This document shows, piece by piece, positions 25,066 to 32,503 of a stretch of DNA of 64,000 bases. Source of the DNA: Bacteroidota bacterium (GTDB lineage Bacteria; Bacteroidota; Bacteroidia; Chitinophagales; BACL12). The notes under the pieces are model-generated. The model worked only from the letters and a program-made list of their open reading frames with translations. It made no database searches and was not told the DNA's origin. The DNA lies in contig JAKQVC010000223.1 in the NCBI GenBank assembly GCA_029571985.1, positions 1 through 64,000 on the forward strand, in the 5' to 3' direction. Each line of letters opens with the position of its first letter. The stretch's first letter is position 1. The position numbers and the translations under genes were made by a program.

Positions 25066-25764
25066 GTGAGAAAAAGTAAATTAGAACGCTTTGCTGAACT
25101 GGATACCTTCCCGAATGTGCTCCAGAACTTCAATGTGCTGAAGCCTGTAGTGGTCAATAACCAAAAAGAGGAAGTGGATCCTAAAGGTCGTTGGCATAGC
25201 CTGATATTCGGGAATGAAAAACCGATTGTGCTGGAGTTAGCCTGCGGGAAGGGTGAGTACACCTGCAATATGGCTTTGGCCGAACCTGGAAAAAATTATG
25301 TGGGTGTAGATATTAAAGGCAATCGCATGCATCGTGGTGCAAAACGAGCATTGCTGGAAAATATTCAGAATGCTTTCTTTTTGCGTACGGATATTAATAT
25401 TATTGAAACCTTTATCGGGCCGGGTGAAATAAGTGAAATCTGGATAACTTTTCCCGATCCGCATCTCAAAACCGGTAAGCATCTTAAACGTTTAACGAGT
25501 CCAAGGTTTTTAGCAAAATATCGCAACATCCTGCAACCGGATGGCATTATTCATTTAAAAACAGATGACCCAACTTTATACGAGTACACGTTAGAAGTTA
25601 TTGCATCAGAAGGGCATCGACTATTATATGCCGATCATGATATTTATGCGAAACCACTTCCAGAACCTTTATTGGAAATAAAAACCTATTACGAAGGCAT
25701 GCACCTGGCGGAAGGCCGAAAAATTAAATACGTGAAATTTCAGTTATCGTTACTCAACGAATAA
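25066..25764 (+). CDS. trmB: tRNA (guanine-46-N7)-methyltransferase
   Basis: This 232-residue protein adds the N7 methyl group to G46 of tRNA variable loops. It has the SAM site VLELACGKGEYTCNMA, the acidic GVDIKGNRMHRGAKR loop and the family catalytic block WITFPDPHLKTGKHLKRL. The start is GTG at 25066, directly after the promoter element; no ATG fits. It converges with the TrpF-like gene, five bases apart. Confidence 0.95.
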   Translation: MRKSKLERFAELDTFPNVLQNFNVLKPVVVNNQKEEVDPKGRWHSLIFGNEKPIVLELACGKGEYTCNMALAEPGKNYVGVDIKGNRMHRGAKRALLENIQNAFFLRTDINIIETFIGPGEISEIWITFPDPHLKTGKHLKRLTSPRFLAKYRNILQPDGIIHLKTDDPTLYEYTLEVIASEGHRLLYADHDIYAKPLPEPLLEIKTYYEGMHLAEGRKIKYVKFQLSLLNE

Positions 25765-25769
25765 GTAAT

Positions 25770-26324
25770 TCAGGATATCGCTTCAAGCCAGTCGGCAATT
25801 GCATCATAGGCTTTAATGCCAGTTGCATCTTCGGGTGTTCCTTTTATATGAATAGCTGTGCCGGGTGGTATTTCAAAATGATCAAAAGGCTCTTGAAGTT
25901 CGAACATACATTCCGCGGGAGCAATGCCGGCTGGTATCGGCATGAGTTTAGGCATCAGATAATAAATAATATTTCCATTCTGAGTTACCGGTATTTCCTC
26001 CTGACCAAAAGCAATGATCACCGGTTTGTTTAATGCCAAAATTGTTTCCTTTAATACCGGCCATTCAGTTGCGGGTATTTGAATGACATCCGGTTGCAGA
26101 TAGTCAACAATATTTTTCAGATTATCTGCATCCTGATGCGCAAATTCAGCGACAATCTTCGGACCGGTTACCCAGCCACGAATTGCGCTTGCCCGGTCGG
26201 GCGCTATATAACTTGCCGATTGTGGGTCGAAACAAAACCCGATATAATCGACATTATACGCGGCAAAAAAACGTGCATCGGTGAGATGAGTAATGGAGCC
26301 GGCTTTAATTGTATTTTGCATCAT
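25770..26324 (-). CDS. TrpF-like barrel protein without the catalytic Cys
   Basis: This 184-residue protein aligns by eye to phosphoribosylanthranilate isomerase. The opening IKAGSITHLTDARFFAAYN matches the KICGIT region, and GFCFDPQSASYIAPDRAS matches the GFVFYPKSPRYV block. The Cys of KICG is replaced by Ala-Gly-Ser, and I see no equivalent of the catalytic Asp near the LMPKLMP stretch. It is shorter than TrpF (about 200-210) and no trp gene is nearby. It is probably a non-isomerase paralogue, a type seen in some Bacteroidota. ATGATG gives two possible starts. Confidence 0.7.
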   Translation of the reverse strand: MMQNTIKAGSITHLTDARFFAAYNVDYIGFCFDPQSASYIAPDRASAIRGWVTGPKIVAEFAHQDADNLKNIVDYLQPDVIQIPATEWPVLKETILALNKPVIIAFGQEEIPVTQNGNIIYYLMPKLMPIPAGIAPAECMFELQEPFDHFEIPPGTAIHIKGTPEDATGIKAYDAIADWLEAIS

Positions 26325-26360
26325 CGGTACAAAATTCTATTTTTCGGTTCAGATTTTCGT

Positions 26361-26702
26361 ATGTCGGCACAAGATCCACATTTTTTCGACCTGGTATATC
26401 AGGTTGTGCGCCTTATCCCAAAAGGGCGTGTAACTTCCTATGGCGCTATTGGTAAATACCTCGGCACAGGCAAAAGTGCACGCATGGTGGGCTGGGCGAT
26501 GAATGCCTGTCATAACGCAAAACCAAAAGTTCCGGCACATCGGGTGGTCAACCGAAACGGCTTACTCACAGGCAAAGCCCATTTTAATCCACCTGAAAAA
26601 ATGCAGCAACTATTAGAAAAAGAAGGAATAACCGTAAAAAACGATCAAATCATCAATTTTGAAAAACATTTTTGGGACCCGGCGAAGGAACTTGAGTGGT
26701 GA
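26361..26702 (+). CDS. alkyltransferase-like protein (ATL), MGMT DNA-binding domain
   Basis: This 113-residue protein is the DNA-binding half of O6-alkylguanine transferases: [20 protein letters not shown], the [12 protein letters not shown] arginine-finger helix and [10 protein letters not shown]. The active-site PCHRV is VPAHRVV here, so the acceptor Cys is lost. Family members of this type bind O6-alkylguanine and hand it to nucleotide excision repair. The ATG at 26361 sets the start. It is divergent from the TrpF-like gene, with 36 bases between them. Its stop TGA lies inside the GTGAGTGGTGA repeat. Confidence 0.88.
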   Translation: MSAQDPHFFDLVYQVVRLIPKGRVTSYGAIGKYLGTGKSARMVGWAMNACHNAKPKVPAHRVVNRNGLLTGKAHFNPPEKMQQLLEKEGITVKNDQIINFEKHFWDPAKELEW

Positions 26703-26860
26703 GTGGTGAACAGTGAGTGGTGAGTAGTGAGTGGTGAGTAGTGAGTAGTGAGTAGTGAGTAGTGAGTAGTGAGTAGTGAGTAGTGAGTAGTGAGTAGTGA
26801 GTAGTGAGTAGTGAGTAGTGAGTAGTGAGTAGTGAGTAGTGAGTAGTGAGTAGTGAGTGA
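26694..26860 (+). repeat. GTGAGTA/GTGAGTG tandem repeat, copy B
   Basis: About 165 bases, mostly the 7-mer TGAGTAG repeated some 20 times, opening with GAGTGGTGAGTGGTGAACAG. It begins over the stop codon of the ATL gene. ORFs read through it are artefacts. Confidence 0.9.
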
Positions 26861-26876
26861 AATTTTAAATTCTATC

Positions 26877-26915
26877 ATAACTGAAAAGGGATACTATGTA
26901 TCCCTTTTCAGTTAT
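26877..26915. terminator. perfect 18-bp hairpin, bidirectional terminator
   Basis: ATAACTGAAAAGGGATAC (26877-26894) pairs perfectly with 26898-26915 around TAT. It sits midway between the inverted repeats B and B' and between the convergent ATL and TPM genes. T-rich sequence follows on both sides but no clean run. Confidence 0.5.
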
Positions 26916-27004
26916 AATGTTTTCACTATTATTCAATTAGCCATTTGCCCTTGAAATAGAAATCTTTATTTGCAGAGCACAAATAAATTTCACTTCATAG
27001 AAAT

Positions 27005-27078
27005 CCACTCACTTTTCACCCCTCACCATTCACGGTTCACCATTCACCACTCACCACTCACTGTTCACCACTCACCAT
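27005..27078 (-). repeat. GTGAGTGGTGA-type repeat, inverted copy B'
   Basis: The minus strand reads TGGTGAGTGGTGAACAGTGA and similar units, matching the start of copy B in inverse orientation. It covers the stop codon and last Trp codon of the TPM gene. Confidence 0.85.
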
Positions 27079-27818
27079 CTCCCCCCTGCTCCGCCGCCGC
27101 CGAAGCTGCCGCCGCCGAAACCGCCGAAGCCGCCGCCGCCTCCGCCTCCACCAAAGCCGCCAAATCCACCACCGCCCCAATAGGTTGGTCCGCGACCTGA
27201 GAATGTGGTACCGCCTTTGCCTTTATTGCGACTCATCAGTATGAGAATGATAATTATAATGATAATAATAAACCAGGCATTTGGCGACTCATTTCCTGAA
27301 CCCATAGGCATGCCTTCGTAGGCGCCCGTCATATATTTAAAAATTTCGTCTGAAGCGGCATCAATGCCACCATAATAATCGCCCGTGCGAAACTGAGGCA
27401 ACATCACATCATTAATGATGCGACCCGTTGCGATATCGGTTAAATAACCTTCAACGCCATATCCTGTCGCTATATACACGGCGCGATCATCAACAGCAAC
27501 TAAAATAACAATGCCGTTATCTTTGTCCTCTTGTCCCACACCCCATTTTCTACCGAGTTTATAGGCATAATCACTTATTTCAAAATTGCCGGTTGATTTA
27601 ACCGTAACTACAGCGATTTGAGAAGAGGTAGAATCATTGTACTGAACCAGTTTGTTTTCCAGTTGTGATTCCTGTTCCGCATTCAAAACTTCAGCTAAAT
27701 CATTTACAAGTGTTGGCGGTACCGGCCTTGCAGGTAAATCTTTATCGCTCTGTGCCTGCAATAAGGTTGAGGCAAGCAGACCCACGAATAACAGGGCAAT
27801 AAAGCGCATTTTATACAT
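27072..27818 (-). CDS. TPM-domain protein with membrane helix and Gly-rich tail
   Basis: This 248-residue protein has a signal peptide (to about residue 22, LLQAQ) and a TPM domain at about 40-165 (VNDLAEVLNAEQESQLENKL, QIAVVTVKST, YIATGYGVEG). A strongly hydrophobic helix follows (about 180-196, a run of Ile), then a tail of GGGGFGG repeats ending in GGRW. This is the YgcG-like plan, seen next to lemA. The ATG at 27818 overlaps the stop of the upstream TPM gene; ATGs at 27836 and 27809 are alternatives. Its last Trp and stop codons lie in repeat B'. Confidence 0.85.
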   Translation of the reverse strand: MYKMRFIALLFVGLLASTLLQAQSDKDLPARPVPPTLVNDLAEVLNAEQESQLENKLVQYNDSTSSQIAVVTVKSTGNFEISDYAYKLGRKWGVGQEDKDNGIVILVAVDDRAVYIATGYGVEGYLTDIATGRIINDVMLPQFRTGDYYGGIDAASDEIFKYMTGAYEGMPMGSGNESPNAWFIIIIIIIILILMSRNKGKGGTTFSGRGPTYWGGGGFGGFGGGGGGGGFGGFGGGSFGGGGAGGRW

Positions 27819-28254
27819 CGCGGAAAGAAATTTCATTGCTTACCTCATTGCGGTCGTTATCTGAAATCGGAAAATAAACAGCTAGTTTTTCGCCTGCCTC
27901 ATGAATGGCTATAACCAAACCATCAGCAAATGCGCCTTGCACAAATTTTTCGAGCATAGCATTGCGTACCGATACCCAAAAATCTGCCGGCACTTTTGCA
28001 TCAATACCTGCATCACCGATAATGGCAAACTGCCGGTCGCGCACAGCCAGATATATTAATACACCATTGTGCAAATCTGTTTTGTGCATGCCCAGTTTGT
28101 GAAATAGGGTTTGCGCACGTTGAACAGGATCTCCTGAACAGGTATCCTCCAGATGCACTCTGATTTCTCCGGAAGTGCGTTTTTCTGCCTCAGTAATGGC
28201 ATGCACAATTTGCTGCTGTTGTTCAGCAGTAAAAAAATCACGTGCTTTTGGCAT
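27811..28254 (-). CDS. TPM-domain protein (TLP18.3/Psb32-like)
   Basis: This 147-residue protein is a single TPM domain without signal peptide: FTAEQQQQIVHAITEAEKRT, GEIRVHLEDTC, LHNGVLIYLAVRDRQFAIIG and the C-terminal helix with ADGLVIAIHEAGEKLA. The domain binds metal in some relatives and has weak phosphatase activity reported in plant homologues; its bacterial role is unclear. It is the middle gene of lemA-TPM-TPM, nine bases after lemA. Confidence 0.88.
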   Translation of the reverse strand: MPKARDFFTAEQQQQIVHAITEAEKRTSGEIRVHLEDTCSGDPVQRAQTLFHKLGMHKTDLHNGVLIYLAVRDRQFAIIGDAGIDAKVPADFWVSVRNAMLEKFVQGAFADGLVIAIHEAGEKLAVYFPISDNDRNEVSNEISFRDV

Positions 28255-28263
28255 GAGCGCTAT

Positions 28264-28890
28264 TTATTTTTCGGAACTGAAATCCACATTGGGAGCATTC
28301 TCAGCACCTTCTGGCGCTTCGAAAGGCTCACGGCGCTCAAATCCGAAGATGCCGGCCATCAAACTACCCGGAAAACGACGCACTTTGAGGTTGTAATTTT
28401 TTACTGACTCATTATAGTCGATACGGGCAACATTAATGCGGTTTTCTGTGCCTTCGAGTGAAACCATCAAATCGCGGAAACCTTGTGTAGCCTGAAGTGT
28501 TGGATAATTCTCAACTGTAGCCAACAAGCGGCTGAAAGCGCCTGAAATACCCTGTTGGGCTTCCATAAAGGCCTTAATCTGCTCAGGTGTTGCTGTTGCA
28601 GGATCTATCGTTATCTGACCAGCTTTTGCTCGCGCTTCTGCCAAATCAGTAAAGGTTTTATTTTCGAAATCGGCGGCACCTTTAACGGTTGCTACCAGAT
28701 TGTCGATCAGGTCGTAGCGGCGTTTGTACTGAGATTCTACATCTGCCCATTTCTGTGTTACGACTTCATCTGCGCTTACCATGCCGTTGTACGAGCTGAT
28801 AAACAGCAGTATAATAACTACCAGTGCACCTAAACCAATATAGCGGCCCATGTTGGAACGCGAAGGAGCTGCAGGAGTTGTTGTTGCCAT
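28264..28890 (-). CDS. lemA: LemA family protein
   Basis: This 208-residue protein has an N-terminal membrane helix (about residues 14-33) and a long coiled helical domain with the family blocks VESQYKRRYDLIDNLVATVK, FSRLLATVENYPTLQA, LEGTENRINVARIDYNE and VRRFPGSLMAGIFGF. LemA proteins are anchored in the inner membrane with the domain outside; their function is not settled. It heads an operon with two TPM genes, a common grouping in this phylum. TATCTTTA (28911-28918, minus strand) is the likely promoter. Confidence 0.93.
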   Translation of the reverse strand: MATTTPAAPSRSNMGRYIGLGALVVIILLFISSYNGMVSADEVVTQKWADVESQYKRRYDLIDNLVATVKGAADFENKTFTDLAEARAKAGQITIDPATATPEQIKAFMEAQQGISGAFSRLLATVENYPTLQATQGFRDLMVSLEGTENRINVARIDYNESVKNYNLKVRRFPGSLMAGIFGFERREPFEAPEGAENAPNVDFSSEK

Positions 28891-29022
28891 TGTTGTGTTA
28901 TTTTATACTGTAAAGATAGCCATAATGCGGCTAACAGGTATACTGACGTGGTAAACAGAGAAAAATTGCCGACGAACTTGCACTTTTTTCGGCTAAACAG
29001 GAACTTTGACCAAAACTGCCGT

Positions 29023-29367
29023 ATGGGAAAATCTATTGAGGATTTCAATGCCTACCGTTCTAAAATGAACGATGTCATCTTGTCGAAGCAAAATAAGGTG
29101 ATCAACCGCCTGTTCAACCTTGACACAAATACTTATGCTGATGGAGCGCTGTCGGTTAAAACAAAGGAAATGTTGGGCCTGGTTGCCAGCATGGTGCTGC
29201 GCTGTGATGACTGCATTAAATACCACCTCGGCAAATGCCACGAACAGGGTATCAGCACAGAAGAGATGTACGAAATATTTGCCGTTGCCAATATCGTAGG
29301 CGGCACCATCGTAATTCCACATACCCGTCGCGCAGCAGAATATTGGGAAGAACTCATAGGCGGGTGA
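29023..29367 (+). CDS. carboxymuconolactone decarboxylase / AhpD-like protein
   Basis: This 114-residue all-helical protein carries the AhpD-type motif RCDDCIKYHLGKC, with CxxC and the following His. The motif suits thiol-dependent peroxidase activity, in contrast to true gamma-carboxymuconolactone decarboxylases. GGTIVIPHTRRAAEYW closes the domain. The ATG at 29023 is used. It is divergent from lemA. Ring-cleavage genes are absent, so an antioxidant role is more likely. Confidence 0.85.
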   Translation: MGKSIEDFNAYRSKMNDVILSKQNKVINRLFNLDTNTYADGALSVKTKEMLGLVASMVLRCDDCIKYHLGKCHEQGISTEEMYEIFAVANIVGGTIVIPHTRRAAEYWEELIGG

Positions 29368-29417
29368 TTTTTAAAGGCATGATGCTGTGGATGGGAGGTT
29401 TAGGTTTTTGACGGAGG

Positions 29418-29453
29418 GTAGTGAGTAGTGGGTAGTGAGTAGTGAGACGAATG
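29418..29453 (+). repeat. GTAGTGAGTAGTGG-type repeat, copy C
   Basis: Degenerate TAGTGAG and TAGTGGG units ending in GTGAGACG. They are matched in inverse by 29518-29552. Confidence 0.8.
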
Positions 29454-29468
29454 CAGAAATGCAATTCG

Positions 29469-29516
29469 ACTTCGTCGAATGAAGAATACAAATAATTCGA
29501 CGAAGTCGAACTGGGC
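29469..29516. repeat. inner palindromes between repeats C and C'
   Basis: ATTCGACTTCGTCGAAT and AATTCGACGAAGTCGAA are each hairpins and reverse complements of one another. With C and C' they make the whole gap a nested inverted repeat. Confidence 0.75.
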
Positions 29517-29517
29517 C

Positions 29518-29552
29518 GTCTCACTACTCACTACCCACTACCCACTACCTGC
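29518..29552 (-). repeat. GTAGTGAGTAGTGG-type repeat, inverted copy C'
   Basis: CGTCTCACTACTCACTACCC and following units, inverse of copy C. Ends about 80 bases before polA. Confidence 0.8.
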
Positions 29553-29635
29553 CCATTCCTACCCCAAATCCCATCCCTGACCACCTTTGCTTATTCCACA
29601 AAATCAGACTACATTGCGCATCCTAATCTTTGTTT

Positions 29636-32440
29636 ATGGCTGCTGAAGAAAAGAAATTATACCTGATAGATGCATTTGCGTTAATATTTCGTGCGTATTT
29701 TGCTTTTGCACGTAATCCGCTGATTAATTCTAAAGGTCAGAATGTATCCGCAATTTCAGGTTTTGTGAATACACTTTATGATTTGTTAAAAAACACAAAC
29801 TCTACACATATTGCTGTTTGTTTTGATTCGCCTGAAACAAGTTTGCGCGATCAATTGTATGCCGACTATAAAGCGAATCGCGAAGAAGCGCCGGAAGACA
29901 TCAAGTTTGCCGTTCCCTACATTAAAGAAATTGTTAAAGCTTTTCATATACCCATCATCGAAAAACCAGGTTACGAAGCAGATGATATAATCGGTACTTT
30001 GGCAAAAAAAGCGAAAGCAGCCGGTTATGAAGTGTATATGGTAACCATGGATAAAGATTATGGTCAGATAATGGAAGAAGGCATTTACATGTATCGACCA
30101 AGTTATACCGGAAAAGGATTTGATACACTGTCTGTTCAGGATATTTTAGAAAAATGGGAAATAGAACATCCGCTGCAGGTAATTGATATTTTAGGGTTGA
30201 TGGGAGATGCTGTCGACAATATTCCGGGTGTGCCGGGTGTTGGAGAAAAGACAGCTAAAAAACTGGTGCAGGAATTTGGCTCAGTGGAAGGCTTGTATGA
30301 AAATACCGATAAGCTGAAAGGTAAACTGCAGGAAAATGTCATCAACAATAAAGACCAGGCATTTTTGAGTAAGCAATTAGCTACCATTATGTTGGATGTG
30401 CCAATTGCTTTTGAGGAAGATAAACTCATCATTGAAGATCCGGATGCGGAAAAATTATCTGTAATATTTCAGGAACTGGAATTCAGACAATTGGGCAAGC
30501 GCATTTTGGGTGATGCCTATTCAGCCAATGTAGAAAAGAAGAGCGAACAACTTGATTTATTTGGTAATGCCGTAGCGGCCCCCGCTGCCAATGCCACACG
30601 TGAAAGTCGCGAACATGTGGTTGCCGGAAAACATATCGGCAATGTTGATCACACCTATCATCTGATAGACACTCCGGAAAAACGTGCGGCACTTATTAAA
30701 GATCTAACCGCACAAAAAATATTCTGTTTCGATTCAGAAACCACTGGTATAGATGCCAATACAGCCGAACTGGTTGGACTCGCATTCAGCTTTGAACCAT
30801 TCACCGGTTATTATGTGCCAATTCCTGCAGACAGGAAAGAAGCTCAAAAAATTGTAGAGGAATTCAGACCTATTTTAGAAAGTGAAAAACATATAAAAGT
30901 TGCTCAGAACTTAAAATACGATTACCTGATTTTAAAATGGTATGGGGTTGATGTAAAAGGTCCGTTTGAAGATAGCATGATAGCCCATTATCTGCTGGAA
31001 CCAGAGTTGAGACATAATATGGATTATCTGGCTGAAAATTATCTAGGCTATTCTCCGGTTTCAATCGAAACATTAATTGGAAAGAAAGGGAAAAATCAAT
31101 TAAGTATGCGCGACGCACCTTTAGAAAAGGTGTGCGAATATGCTGCTGAAGATGCCGACATCACCTTGCAATTGCATACCACGTTCGCACCGATGCTGGA
31201 AAAAGAGTCGCTCAAAAAGTTGTATGCAGAAGTGGAAATGCCGCTTATTCAGGTGCTGGCTGAAATGGAATTTGAAGGCATTAATTTAGATGTTCCCTTC
31301 CTGAATGCCTACAGCAAAACACTTGAAACGGATATGCGTAAAATTGAAAAAGAAATTTACGCAGCAGCAGGTGCTCCGTTTAATATTGATTCTCCAAAAC
31401 AGTTGGGTGATATTTTATTTCTGAAACTCAAAATACCTTACGAAGGTCAAAAAACTAAAACAGGACAATACTCAACCGGTGAGGAAATCTTAAGTAAACT
31501 CGCTCATCAATATCCGATAGCCAATCTGATTTTAGAGTATCGCGAATTGGGTAAATTAAAATCTACTTATGTTGATTCGCTGCCCACTCTGATTAATCCA
31601 AAAACCGGTCGACTACATACCACCTTTTCTCAGGCAGTAGCAGCAAGTGGCAGATTGTCGTCACAAAACCCAAACTTGCAGAATATTCCGATACGCACCG
31701 AAAGGGGACAGCAGGTGAGAAAGGCATTTATTCCACGCGATAAAAACCATAAAATTCTCAGCGCCGATTACTCGCAAATAGAATTGCGCATTATTGCAGA
31801 ATTAAGTCAGGATCCCGGTATGATTGAGGCTTTTAAAAATGGTATGGACATTCACAGTGCAACAGCAGCACGTGTGTTTGGCGTGGCTATTCAGGATGTA
31901 AACAGGGAAATGCGCGGTAAAGCAAAAGCTGTCAACTTCGGTATTGCTTACGGACAAACTGCATTCGGCTTATCTCAAAATCTGAATATCTCAAGAACTG
32001 AAGCCAAAGAAATCATCGACAATTACAATGCGCAATTTCCAGGTGTGAAACGATTGATGGATGAAAATATTGAATTTGCGCGCAAGCATGGTTACACCCA
32101 AACCATACTCGGCAGAAAACGCTACTTAAAAGATATTAACTCAGCCAACAACACCATCAGAAGCGCGGCAGAACGCGTAGCTGTAAATAGTCCTATTCAG
32201 GGCTCAGCTGCCGATTTAATTAAAGTCGCCATGATTAATATTCAAAACGCATTAAAAAAATCAACATTAAAAAGTCGCATGCTTTTACAGGTGCATGACG
32301 AATTGGTGTTTGATGCACATGTGGATGAGGTTGACACCTTGAAAGAGCTGGTTGTTTCACATATGGTAGATGCTATTAAAATGCGTGTTCCCATAGAAGC
32401 AGAAGTTGGCGTTGGCGATAACTGGCTGGAAGCCCACTAA
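29636..32440 (+). CDS. polA: DNA polymerase I
   Basis: This 934-residue protein has all three domains. The 5'-3' exonuclease covers about 1-290 (IDAFALIFRAYFAF, GYEADDIIGTLA, LMGDAVDNIPGVPGVGEKTA). The 3'-5' exonuclease covers about 345-530 with its acidic residues intact (CFDSETTGID, NLKYDYLIL, EYAAEDADI), so proofreading is expected. The polymerase domain has SADYSQIELRIIAEL, MRGKAKAVNFGIAYGQ and VHDELVFDAH. It fills gaps in repair and removes RNA primers. The ATG at 29636 is chosen over a TTG two codons earlier. Confidence 0.97.
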   Translation: MAAEEKKLYLIDAFALIFRAYFAFARNPLINSKGQNVSAISGFVNTLYDLLKNTNSTHIAVCFDSPETSLRDQLYADYKANREEAPEDIKFAVPYIKEIVKAFHIPIIEKPGYEADDIIGTLAKKAKAAGYEVYMVTMDKDYGQIMEEGIYMYRPSYTGKGFDTLSVQDILEKWEIEHPLQVIDILGLMGDAVDNIPGVPGVGEKTAKKLVQEFGSVEGLYENTDKLKGKLQENVINNKDQAFLSKQLATIMLDVPIAFEEDKLIIEDPDAEKLSVIFQELEFRQLGKRILGDAYSANVEKKSEQLDLFGNAVAAPAANATRESREHVVAGKHIGNVDHTYHLIDTPEKRAALIKDLTAQKIFCFDSETTGIDANTAELVGLAFSFEPFTGYYVPIPADRKEAQKIVEEFRPILESEKHIKVAQNLKYDYLILKWYGVDVKGPFEDSMIAHYLLEPELRHNMDYLAENYLGYSPVSIETLIGKKGKNQLSMRDAPLEKVCEYAAEDADITLQLHTTFAPMLEKESLKKLYAEVEMPLIQVLAEMEFEGINLDVPFLNAYSKTLETDMRKIEKEIYAAAGAPFNIDSPKQLGDILFLKLKIPYEGQKTKTGQYSTGEEILSKLAHQYPIANLILEYRELGKLKSTYVDSLPTLINPKTGRLHTTFSQAVAASGRLSSQNPNLQNIPIRTERGQQVRKAFIPRDKNHKILSADYSQIELRIIAELSQDPGMIEAFKNGMDIHSATAARVFGVAIQDVNREMRGKAKAVNFGIAYGQTAFGLSQNLNISRTEAKEIIDNYNAQFPGVKRLMDENIEFARKHGYTQTILGRKRYLKDINSANNTIRSAAERVAVNSPIQGSAADLIKVAMINIQNALKKSTLKSRMLLQVHDELVFDAHVDEVDTLKELVVSHMVDAIKMRVPIEAEVGVGDNWLEAH

Positions 32441-32462
32441 TCAGGTTTTTGCAGGCCGTAAA

Positions 32463-32483
32463 ACATCATTGAGTAAATGATGT
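32463..32483. promoter_or_regulatory. perfect inverted repeat, likely operator of the cation exporter
   Basis: ACATCATT, spacer GAGTA, AATGATGT. This is a 21-base dyad centred near -31 of the predicted start site, over the -33 region of the promoter at 32492-32499. Size and AT content suit a metal-responsive repressor, but the regulator is not identified. Confidence 0.5.
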
Positions 32484-32491
32484 CGAATACC

Positions 32492-32499
32492 TATCTTTG
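32492..32499 (+). promoter_or_regulatory. TAnnTTTG promoter element of the cation exporter
   Basis: TATCTTTG ends four bases before the ATG at 32504, so the leader is nearly absent. Confidence 0.5.
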
Positions 32500-32503
32500 A
32501 AGC

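Noticed and set aside
26079-26360. Longer N-terminus for the ATL protein
   Set aside because: It would run through the opposite-strand TrpF-like gene; the family begins near the ATG at 26361.
26694-26860. CRISPR or phase-variation promoter
   Set aside because: The array has no spacers and lies between convergent gene ends, so it cannot drive either gene.
26645-26878. Minus-strand ORF made of LTTHYSL repeats
   Set aside because: It is a reading of the TGAGTAG heptamer array. All three frames of a 7-mer repeat stay open, and no gene-like composition is present.
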